Notes under the pieces: generated by a model
Seen by the model: only the letters and a program-made list of their open reading frames with translations
Told to the model about the DNA's origin: nothing
The model's database searches: none
Program-made: the position numbers and the translations under genes
Part shown: piece after piece, positions 57,779 through 64,000 of the stretch
Position numbering within the stretch: the stretch's first letter is position 1
Layout of the letters: each line of letters opens with the position of its first letter
Assembly (NCBI RefSeq): GCF_000473895.1
Contig: NZ_ASSJ01000047.1
Location: 1-64,000, forward strand
DNA length: 64,000 nt
Source of the DNA: Rubidibacter lacunae KORDI 51-2
Lineage (GTDB): Bacteria > Cyanobacteriota > Cyanobacteriia > Cyanobacteriales > Rubidibacteraceae
Direction of reading: 5' to 3'

Positions 57779-59026
57779 TTAGGACCGATTGTCCCCGATC
57801 CCGAGGCGATCGAGTTCGGTATCGAGCCGGCTCGGTGGCTCGCTTACAGCGGCCATTTCCATAGCGATCGCCAAACCGAGCAGTGCGATCTCCGGCGGAA
57901 ACTTCTGCGAATCGGCGAGGTTCATGGTCAAAAACGGGCAACAGAATAGCGCGAGCTTCAAGTCATCGCGCCAGTTTGGATCGAGCCAGCCCCGCAATCG
58001 CAACTCAAATAGGAGCGGTTTGAGAACGTGCTCCAGCTTCGATCGCAGGAAACCGATACGCAGCTCGGACGGCACGAAGTCGTGCTCTACAACCAGCGTT
58101 TCGCCCTGTAGTTCCCACCGAATCTCGAGTTCGGCAGCGATTTCGCGCGGGAAGTACATCCAAATTGCAAAGACGTTGTGAAAAAGTGGTTTCGCGAGAT
58201 CCAAAAACGGCGAGTGGCGCCCGGCAAAGGCGGGGTCGAAGTAGATCAACTCGCCCGATTCGCCCCGATCGCCGTCCCAAAAGACGTTGCCGTTGTGCGC
58301 GTCGCCATGCCCGATAATTGCCGGAACGTCAGCGCGGGTTGGGTTCAGCCGGGCGATCGCGCGATCGATGACGGCAGCTAGGGGTTCGGAGTAGGCGCGA
58401 TCGTTGATGCGCCACTGCCAGCTGGCAATGCGCTCGAAGTCAAATTCCGCGCCGGGGAATGCAATCTGCTTGCCGCAGTAAAATTCTGCATAGCGTCCGC
58501 CTGTCAAACGATGGAAAAACAGCTGGTGAACGGGCGATCGCGCGTGCTCTTCTGCAGATAACCAGCTCAGGGTTTGTCGATAGATGTCCCACAAGCAATC
58601 GTCGGCGTGCTGCTGGGCGGCGAGGACGCGATCGGCGTCGTAGCGTTTGCCGAGTTCGATTTCCCGCGATACGTCAAACAAAGACGGCGCGCTGAAGTAA
58701 TCGTAAATTAGCAGTTGTTTGCCCCATTCCGTCGAGCTGTAGATCGGTTGAATGACCGGATAGCCTGCTTCGGCCAGAATCGTCGAGTTGTAGTACTCGT
58801 GGATGATGCTCTGTGGCTCGACGTGGGTTTTAAAAAACTGCCGATCGCCATCCGCCGTCGTTAGGAACCCGTTGATCGAATTCAGCGAGACTGCTTGCGG
58901 GCGCACGGTCACGTCCGCGATCGCAAACGGCAGCGTTTCGTTCAGGAATTCCTTCAGCAACTGGCTGGCTCGGGCGCGATCGCGAAACTGCAGTTGCTGG
59001 ATCTCAAATAATGTCCGATCCGACAC
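57779..59026 (-). CDS. APH-like small-molecule kinase family protein
   Basis: A 415-residue protein of the aminoglycoside phosphotransferase/choline kinase-like fold. The catalytic loop IIGHGDAHNGNVFW (HGDxHxxN) and the downstream LIYFDPAFAGRHSPFLDLAK (metal-binding DxD-like) are clear. The N-terminal lobe (about 20-110) contains GFLTTADGDRQFFKTHV, a likely ATP-binding Lys. It is not a resistance gene type that I can name; substrate unknown. The start is GTG 59024-59026, with GAGGT upstream; the open frame continues into hisD in another phase but that is not coding. hisD precedes it by 32 bases. Confidence 0.8.
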   Translation of the reverse strand: MSDRTLFEIQQLQFRDRARASQLLKEFLNETLPFAIADVTVRPQAVSLNSINGFLTTADGDRQFFKTHVEPQSIIHEYYNSTILAEAGYPVIQPIYSSTEWGKQLLIYDYFSAPSLFDVSREIELGKRYDADRVLAAQQHADDCLWDIYRQTLSWLSAEEHARSPVHQLFFHRLTGGRYAEFYCGKQIAFPGAEFDFERIASWQWRINDRAYSEPLAAVIDRAIARLNPTRADVPAIIGHGDAHNGNVFWDGDRGESGELIYFDPAFAGRHSPFLDLAKPLFHNVFAIWMYFPREIAAELEIRWELQGETLVVEHDFVPSELRIGFLRSKLEHVLKPLLFELRLRGWLDPNWRDDLKLALFCCPFLTMNLADSQKFPPEIALLGLAIAMEMAAVSEPPSRLDTELDRLGIGDNRS

Positions 59027-59058
59027 GATCGCTACCTCACTGCGGCGTTTCGATACAG

Positions 59059-60387
59059 CTACTTGCTTTGTGCTCGATCTCGGGTCTGCAGCCAGGCATC
59101 GCGTTCGCGGATCGCCATCGCGTGGGCCGGGAAGCCTTCGTAATCGGCCAGGGTTTGGGTCGTGTGCTTGAGGCGATCGAAGCCCTCGCGGGTGAGGTAA
59201 CCCAGGCTCGCCCGCTTGAGGAATTCGTGGACCGAGACAGCAGAATACGATCGCGCGAAGCCACCGGTTGGCAAGATGGCGTTGACGCCGATGCAGTAGT
59301 TTGCCGTGGGAATGGGCGTGTAGGGACCGAGCAAAATCTCGCCCGCGTGCTGAATTGCCCCGAGCAAGCTCATTGGATCGGCGGTCAAGATTTCCATGTG
59401 CTCGGGCGCATATTCGTTGACGAAGTCGATCGACTGCTGCAAACTCTCCGTCAGCAGGATGCCCCCGTGGGTCGAAAGTCCGGTGCTGCAGAACTGACGC
59501 CGCCATTCGGGCAGTTGTTTGAGATATTCCGAGGCGTTTTCGGCTGCCTTCAAGCCCACGGCTTCGCTGTGGGTGACCAGTAATGCTGCCGAATCGGGAC
59601 CGTGCTCGGCTTCCACCAACAAGTCCAGCGCCGCCAAGCGCGGGTCGGTGGTTTCGTCAGCCAAAATAATCGATTCGCTAGGGCCGGCTGGCAACCCGAC
59701 GTTCGTCGTGCCGTAGAGCAACCGCTTCGCTGCCGAGCCGTAAACGTTACACGGTCCGGTGATCTTGTCGATTTTCGGCACCGTCTCGGTCCCCAGTGCC
59801 ATTGCCGCGATCGCCTGAATGCCCCCGAGCTTATAAATCTCCGAGACGCCGGCCATCTCTGCGGCTACCAGCGATGCGGGTTCGACCGAGCCGTCTTTCC
59901 CCGGCGGCGTGCAGACGATGATGCGCTTGACGCCGGCCACGACTGCCGGAACGGCGAGCATCAGCATGACCGATGGAAACGCACCTTTACCGCGCGGCAC
60001 GTACAACCCGGCACTGGCGATTGGAGAAACTTTCTCGCCGGCAAACACGCCGGGAGCGATTTCGCCGAGCTGGATTTCCTCGGGAAGCTGCCGCTGGTGT
60101 ACCTCACGAATGTTGGCGCAAGCATGGGCGATCGCCGCTTTCAACTCCGGCGCGATCGCCTCGCGAGCGAACGCAAACTCGGCTTCCGTAACCTTAAGAT
60201 TGCCGGTCTCTGCACCCGGGAAGTCAAACTTGCGCGCGTATTCCAGCACGCCTTCATCTCCATGCTGCCGGATCTTGGCGATCGCCTCACCCGCCACCGA
60301 GAGTGCCTGCTCGATATCGACTTCAGCACGGCGCTTGAGCGCACTCAGCTCGTTTGCAGACAGCTCGGCTAGCCGGAGAATTCTCAT
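59059..60387 (-). CDS. hisD: histidinol dehydrogenase
   Basis: Zinc-dependent NAD oxidoreductase catalysing the last two steps of histidine synthesis. The 442-residue product has VPRGKGAFPSVMLMLAVPA, ITGPCNVYGSAAKRLLYG, GLPAGPSESIILADETTD, LVEAEHGPDSAALLVTHSE (zinc/catalytic Glu-His), EYAPEHMEIL and the C-terminal VHEFLKRASLGYLTREGF. The alternative start is clear from ATG 60385-60387. Followed by the APH-like and HAD genes in the same orientation, with 32-base spacings. Confidence 0.95.
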   Translation of the reverse strand: MRILRLAELSANELSALKRRAEVDIEQALSVAGEAIAKIRQHGDEGVLEYARKFDFPGAETGNLKVTEAEFAFAREAIAPELKAAIAHACANIREVHQRQLPEEIQLGEIAPGVFAGEKVSPIASAGLYVPRGKGAFPSVMLMLAVPAVVAGVKRIIVCTPPGKDGSVEPASLVAAEMAGVSEIYKLGGIQAIAAMALGTETVPKIDKITGPCNVYGSAAKRLLYGTTNVGLPAGPSESIILADETTDPRLAALDLLVEAEHGPDSAALLVTHSEAVGLKAAENASEYLKQLPEWRRQFCSTGLSTHGGILLTESLQQSIDFVNEYAPEHMEILTADPMSLLGAIQHAGEILLGPYTPIPTANYCIGVNAILPTGGFARSYSAVSVHEFLKRASLGYLTREGFDRLKHTTQTLADYEGFPAHAMAIRERDAWLQTRDRAQSK

Positions 60388-60658
60388 TGCTTCCTTTTAA
60401 GGGTTTCCCGTATATCCAACTCTTGGGATCGCAAAGATTATGGTAGCAAGTTCGCCCGACTGCACGGGATGAAGCCTCAATGTTAATCTCCCCCCTGAAA
60501 TTCTCCCGAGCGACTAGAACTTAAGCTTTCGTTCGCAGCCAAGCTGTCAGCATCTCGATTCCGGGCTCATCATTCGAACTCACTACAATAGTTTGAGCAG
60601 CTCTGCTGGATCGATCGAGCTGCCTAACCACCCGAGAGTACCTAGGAACGCGCGACGC

Positions 60659-61444
60659 ATGGGCAGCGAAACTATTACCCTGCTTTCCAAACGCGAAATC
60701 GAGAAGATGCGCCAAGCCGGACGCATGGCTGCTGAGTTACTCGATACCCTTACGCCGCTGGTCAAGCCTGGCGTCAGTACTCTCGAGCTCAATGACATTG
60801 CCGAACAGTGGACGCGCGATCGCGGCTATGTCAGCGCGCCCCTGGGCTATCACGGCTTTCCTAAGTCAATTTGCACCAGCGTCAATGAGGTTATCTGCCA
60901 CGGTATTCCCAACGCCAAGGAAATTCTCAGAGACGGCGACATCATTAACATCGATGTAACGCCGATCGTGGACGGCTACCACGGCGACACCTCGCGCATG
61001 TTCTGCGTTGGAACACCCTCTCCGGTCGCGCAGAAACTGGTTGACGTCACCGAGGAATGTTTGCGGCGCGGCATCATGGCTGTCAAGGCGGGCGCTCGTA
61101 TCGGCGACATCGGAGCTGCCATTCAGGACTATGCCGAATCGATGGGATTTTCCGTCGTTCGTGACTTTGTCGGGCATGGTGTCAGCCGTACATTTCATAC
61201 CGCCCCGCAAGTTCCTCACTACGGCACGCGCGGTAAGGGCAAGCGCCTGCGGCCGGGCATGGTGTTCACCATCGAGCCGATGATCAACGAAGGGACCTGG
61301 GAAGCTGAAATCCAGGACGACGGCTGGACGGCTTTAACCAAAGACCGCAAACTTTCGGCACAATTCGAGCACACGATCGCAGTGACCCCAGACGGAGCTG
61401 ACATTCTTACGCTCAGCGATCGCAACCCGATCGCGATTCCATAG
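60659..61444 (+). CDS. map: methionine aminopeptidase
   Basis: Removes the initiator Met cotranslationally. The 261-residue product has all five metal ligands of the pita-bread fold: IDVTPIVDGYHGDTSRMF (two Asp), GHGVSRTFHT (His), FTIEPMI (Glu), and QFEHTIAVT (Glu). Starts MGSETITLLSKREIEKMRQA at ATG 60659; an upstream in-frame start at 60593 has no support. Divergent from hisD with about 270 bases between, in which no other gene is seen. Confidence 0.95.
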   Translation: MGSETITLLSKREIEKMRQAGRMAAELLDTLTPLVKPGVSTLELNDIAEQWTRDRGYVSAPLGYHGFPKSICTSVNEVICHGIPNAKEILRDGDIINIDVTPIVDGYHGDTSRMFCVGTPSPVAQKLVDVTEECLRRGIMAVKAGARIGDIGAAIQDYAESMGFSVVRDFVGHGVSRTFHTAPQVPHYGTRGKGKRLRPGMVFTIEPMINEGTWEAEIQDDGWTALTKDRKLSAQFEHTIAVTPDGADILTLSDRNPIAIP

Positions 61445-62016
61445 CTCTGGTAGCGTTTGCAACTCAGCTCCTCTGGCGCCGACCGTGTAGCTTTTTCGAA
61501 GCCTTTGTCACTCTGGTCGCTACCGACGAGCGCCTAGTAGTGTTAACAACAGGCGTTAGATCGCGTGCCACGCCAGCACGTCTCCGCATCCGCGTCGAGT
61601 TTCCTGTCGCCGGTCTGAACCTGGCAATCTTCTGCCAGAACGTCGAACCCCAACCCGAGTTTGCCAATTCGCGGGGCAGTGGACTGAGCCCGTGTTTGGA
61701 TGTGCCCGACCTCGAAGCAGGCATCGCCCGACCTGGCTGCCTCGGTGATTCGGTACCGAACGAACCTCTCGACTGCGCGGTGTTATGCATTCGCGGCTGC
61801 AAGCTTGTGCGGTGTACTCAGCATCCGCGCGAACTGGGTCAAGGAGGAGGAGTATTTGCGATTTTTGGCCGAGAGCCAGCAACTGCAAGACGCCGAGCAG
61901 CCGGTCGTGCGCCAACGCGGCACCGACTCGGCCGGATAGGACGCCGGCGGCGGGGACTGGTCGGTATAAAAACGGTCGCACGTCGGGAATATATCCCCCG
62001 CTTATGTTCTGAGAGG
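61445..62016. other. gap between map and intI
   Basis: About 570 bases convergent to intI. Several overlapping GC-rich frames exist but none has recognisable similarity. One GTTAGAT (61555-61561) matches the attC core consensus GTTRRRY but no partner site is seen. This side of intI does not look like a cassette array. Confidence 0.45.
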
Positions 62017-63021
62017 TTAGAGGTCCAGCGGACTGCGTACGCCCATTCCCCCTCGGTTGAGGACGTGGGTGTAAATCATCGTGGTTTTGACATCTTTGTG
62101 ACCGAGGAGTTCTTGGACCGTGCGGATGTCGTAGCCGGTCTGCAGCAGGTGGGTGGCAAAGCTGTGGCGTAAGGTGTGGCAGCTGACTCGCTTGGGGATT
62201 TCGGCTTGGCGGGCGGCAGTCTTGAGCGATCGCTGCAGGACACTGTCGTCGAGGTGGTGTCGCCGCACTTCGTTGCTGCGCGGGTCGATTGTCCGTCGCT
62301 TGGCGGGGAAGGCGTATTGCCAAATCCATGCCTGCGGAGCGTTTGGGTATTTGCGCGCCAGGGCGTGGGGCAAGTAGACAGCTCCGAAGCCTTGGGCGAG
62401 GTCGTCAGCATGCAGTTGCTTGACTTGGACCAGGTGCGCTTGCAGCAGCTCGGTCAGGCTGTCGGGCAGGATGGTGAGGCGATCGCGGTTGCCCTTGGCG
62501 TCGCGCACGACGATTTGCGTTTGGGCGAAGTCGATATCTTTCACGCGCAGGCGCAGGGCTTCTTTAACTCGCAAGCCGGAGCCATAAAGGAGCTTGGCAA
62601 GGAGTTGGTGAGTGCCGCTTAGGCACTGCAGCAAGCGTCGCGTTTCGTCGACCGACAGGACGGTGGGGAGGTGCTTGGATTGTCTGGCGCGAACGGAGTC
62701 AATGGCGTCGTCGGTCAGGGGTTGTTTGAGGACGTGGCGATAGAGAAAGAGCAGGGCGCTAAGGGCTTGATTCTGGGTCGAGGCGGAGACGTTACCTACG
62801 ACGGCGAGGTGGGTCAGAAATGCTTCGACTTCGGGCGCGCCTATGTCTTTGGGATGGCGTTTGCCGTGGAAGATGATGAAGCGGCGAATCCACTGCAGGT
62901 ATGTTTCTTCAGTGCGGTAGGCGTAGTGCTTGACGCGCCGGGTGTCGCGGAAGCGATCGAGCAGCTTGGGGGGCTTGGTGGCGGAGTCGGTCCTGGCTAG
63001 TGGCAAATGGCGATACCCCAA
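62017..63021 (-). CDS. intI: integron integrase (IntI-type tyrosine recombinase)
   Basis: A 334-residue site-specific tyrosine recombinase. N-terminal SAM-like domain ([21 protein letters not shown]) and catalytic domain with [14 protein letters not shown] (Arg 151), [13 protein letters not shown] (His 282, Arg 285), LGHKDVKTT (His 308) and TTMIYTHV (Tyr 317). The insertion [19 protein letters not shown] plus [18 protein letters not shown] (about 209-257) is the IntI-specific patch that separates integron integrases from XerC/D. It ends [16 protein letters not shown], also typical of IntI. No ATG is available; TTG 63021 or TTG 63006 must serve. The gene reads away from the promoter and cassette at 63276-64000, the normal integron layout. 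Confidence 0.93.
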   Translation of the reverse strand: MGYRHLPLARTDSATKPPKLLDRFRDTRRVKHYAYRTEETYLQWIRRFIIFHGKRHPKDIGAPEVEAFLTHLAVVGNVSASTQNQALSALLFLYRHVLKQPLTDDAIDSVRARQSKHLPTVLSVDETRRLLQCLSGTHQLLAKLLYGSGLRVKEALRLRVKDIDFAQTQIVVRDAKGNRDRLTILPDSLTELLQAHLVQVKQLHADDLAQGFGAVYLPHALARKYPNAPQAWIWQYAFPAKRRTIDPRSNEVRRHHLDDSVLQRSLKTAARQAEIPKRVSCHTLRHSFATHLLQTGYDIRTVQELLGHKDVKTTMIYTHVLNRGGMGVRSPLDL

Positions 63022-63050
63022 GTCTATACGGGATAAATGCAGCCTAAGTA
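63021..63050. repeat. 30-base direct repeat, copy A
   Basis: AGTCTATACGGGATAAATGC followed by AGCCTAAGTA. Copy B at 63156-63185 matches in 27 of 30 positions (differences at positions 12-14). The two are 135 bases apart, and weaker similarity (GCTAGAA) continues about 20 bases beyond. Copy A starts at the intI 5' end. Confidence 0.9.
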
Positions 63051-63155
63051 ACTCGCGATCGCGCAGCTAGAATGGTTGCGAAATCTATGCTGTAGGGGGC
63101 TCGCGCTTGGCGAAGTTAGTTTCTAAATCCGCTATTGGTGAAGGGTGGTGACCAG

Positions 63156-63185
63156 AGTCTATACGGAGCAAATGCAGCCTAAGTA
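63156..63185. repeat. 30-base direct repeat, copy B
   Basis: Second copy of the repeat at the intI 5' end (see copy A at 63021-63050). Read on the minus strand both copies contain CTTAGGC, one base from the integron core site GTTAGGC at 63475. Confidence 0.9.
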
Positions 63186-63278
63186 CAGCGAAATCGGGCT
63201 GCTAGAAGGCTAGAGTTCATATCCCACAAAGGATTTGCAGTTTACGATATCGGTTTCTATATCCGCATCATGCAGGAA

Positions 63279-63307
63279 TTGACATCTAGACATGTGCATG
63301 CTAAATT
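63279..63307 (+). promoter_or_regulatory. candidate integron cassette promoter (Pc)
   Basis: -35 TTGACA (63279-63284, consensus), 17-base spacer, -10 TAAATT (63302-63307). It points toward the TIR-GTPase ORF and away from intI, the position and orientation expected of Pc. The start of transcription would be near 63314 and the leader about 170 bases to the ORF. Confidence 0.65.
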
Positions 63308-63474
63308 CTAAATAATATTAGTATCTTTGGCTCACAGCGATGGGGAAACTCTTGCTCAGGAGAGGCTTTAGGCTCCGGAATGAGCACTAATTATATTTAT
63401 CATGGTATCTTATCTGGCATATATATCTCGTGATAGTATCCTCAGTTTTAGAGCAGCAATAAAATTTTCTTACA

Positions 63475-63481
63475 GTTAGGC
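63475..63481 (+). other. candidate attI/cassette junction core site GTTAGGC
   Basis: GTTAGGC fits the integron core consensus GTTRRRY; recombination occurs between G and TT. It lies 454 bases from the intI start and only 2 bases before the TIR-GTPase start codon. This is the position expected for the first cassette boundary. No L-box partner with confident match is seen upstream, so assignment is tentative. Confidence 0.55.
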
Positions 63482-63482
63482 T

Positions 63483-64000
63483 ATGAGAGTTTTTGTAAGC
63501 TACTCCTCATCCGATCAAAGTCACGTCAATGATGTTGAGCAAGTCTTGAAGACTGTTGGAGTTGAATATTTTCTTGACAAGCGAGATATGCACTGGGGAG
63601 ATGATATTTCTGCAAGAATAGTGACAGAAATATTGTCCTCTGATGCGTTGCTTGTCTTAGTTTCTCAGTCTAGCTTAAAATCACCTTGGGTACAATTTGA
63701 AATTGGTGCTGCTTCCGGGATGGACAAACAGATTCTTCCTTTTCTTGCTGAAGGAGATCTGGATGTTCCCGATTACATTCGGCAATATCACTATGCAACT
63801 AACCTCGACGATATAGCCAAATATTTCTCGGATCTAAAAGACGATGAGTCTAACTCCGATGGATGGACAGAGGAACAATTTTCGCGCTTCCAAGAGATCA
63901 AAGAACAAATAAAGTTCACAGATAAGTGGAGATTTACATTCTTAATGACTGGAAGGACGGGAGTAGGGAAATCTAGTACTATCAATTCTCTAATGGGTGA
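63483..64000 (+). CDS. TIR-domain/GTPase protein, 3' end beyond window
   Basis: Partial gene, 172 full codons visible and no stop in the window. N-terminal TIR domain (about 1-115): MRVFVSYSSSDQSHVNDVEQ, then FLDKRDMHWGDDISARIV, SSDALLVLVSQSSLKSPWV, QFEIGAASGMDKQILPFLAE. Glu 73 in the SPWVQFE block is at the position of the catalytic NADase Glu of TIR domains. A charged helical linker follows (about 116-148), then a P-loop GTPase domain starting RFTFLMTGRTGVGKSSTINS (Walker A, 157-165). Such a pairing suggests a GTPase sensor or assembly module coupled to NAD hydrolysis. No SD; ATG 63483 follows the core site directly. Base composition is much more AT-rich than the genome. Confidence 0.85.
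   Translation, partial: MRVFVSYSSSDQSHVNDVEQVLKTVGVEYFLDKRDMHWGDDISARIVTEILSSDALLVLVSQSSLKSPWVQFEIGAASGMDKQILPFLAEGDLDVPDYIRQYHYATNLDDIAKYFSDLKDDESNSDGWTEEQFSRFQEIKEQIKFTDKWRFTFLMTGRTGVGKSSTINSLMG

Noticed and set aside
57779-59506. 575-codon open frame extending the APH-like gene into hisD
   Set aside because: The part beyond 59026 runs inside hisD in another frame, has no similarity to kinases, and GTG 59026 has a good ribosome binding site.
61555-61561. GTTAGAT matching the attC core consensus on the far side of intI
   Set aside because: A 7-base degenerate motif with no inverse partner or hairpin spacing; expected by chance.
61540-61940. Overlapping plus-strand frames between map and intI
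   Set aside because: Three frames are open at once, as expected for GC-rich non-coding DNA; none has recognisable similarity.
63791-63985. 64-codon minus-strand frame
   Set aside because: Antisense to the clearly coding TIR-GTPase gene.
1-64000. CRISPR arrays, rRNA and tRNA genes
   Set aside because: No regularly spaced direct repeats of 25-40 bases with unique spacers, and no tRNA or rRNA signature sequences were seen.

Overview
The window is cyanobacterial chromosome. It carries psaD (photosystem I), ycf54 (Mg-protoporphyrin ester cyclase partner), ccmP (carboxysome shell), btpA, a VKOR-thioredoxin fusion and small proteins of cyanobacterial families (DUF2949, DUF2839). The HIP1 octamer GCGATCGC is scattered through almost every gene. 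The coding regions are GC-rich, and two gene neighbourhoods match those I recall from Synechocystis (psaD-trpE and pdxJ-ycf54). The species cannot be fixed from sequence alone; a GC-rich unicellular genus such as Rubidibacter would fit, but that is a guess.

Layout. 1-0.8 kb: remnant of an IS630-type transposase. 0.8-12.8 kb: housekeeping genes (aat, rpsN, pentapeptide protein, ccmP, 2Fe-2S ferredoxin, cimA, mutS2, a mutL fragment, psaD-trpE, a GIN-domain protein). 13.4-21 kb: a GT39-like membrane glycosyltransferase, clpB, a GNAT/purE divergent pair and a CBS/coiled-coil protein. 21-25.8 kb: phosphate uptake genes with pstC and pstA fused into one ORF plus pstB, two Pho-box-like sites, and a sugar-nucleotide epimerase. 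26-30.5 kb: cyclophilin, lepB with two terminator hairpins, DUF2949, DUF2839, ycf54 and pdxJ. 30.7-35.7 kb: an accessory stretch with a decayed IS4-like transposase, orphan genes of lower GC, a 211-bp MITE with a visible 6-bp target duplication, and a HigBA toxin-antitoxin pair whose toxin carries a 1-nt frameshift. 35.8-49.5 kb: lytic transglycosylase, a cmoB/cmoA/trhO cluster that can build the wobble nucleoside cmo5U34, aldo/keto reductase plus TPR protein, EEP-family hydrolase, purine permease, DUF2062 protein, a frameshifted membrane-SRPBCC gene facing a MarR regulator over a near-perfect 19-bp inverted repeat, and thrC. 49.8-61.4 kb: DEAD-box helicase, rimO, btpA, VKOR-Trx, an RlmD/TrmA-type methyltransferase, HAD hydrolase, APH-like kinase, hisD and map.

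The right end is the most interesting part. An integron-type tyrosine recombinase (intI, with the IntI-specific insertion) reads leftward. On its other side are a near-consensus sigma70 promoter pointing away from it, a core site GTTAGGC, and, 2 nt after that site, an AT-rich ORF encoding an N-terminal TIR domain followed by a P-loop GTPase domain, which runs off the window. This looks like a cyanobacterial integron platform whose first cassette is a TIR-GTPase, a domain pairing that suggests NAD-depleting immunity. No attC site can be seen inside the window, so the cassette interpretation is an inference.

No tRNA, rRNA or CRISPR array was found.
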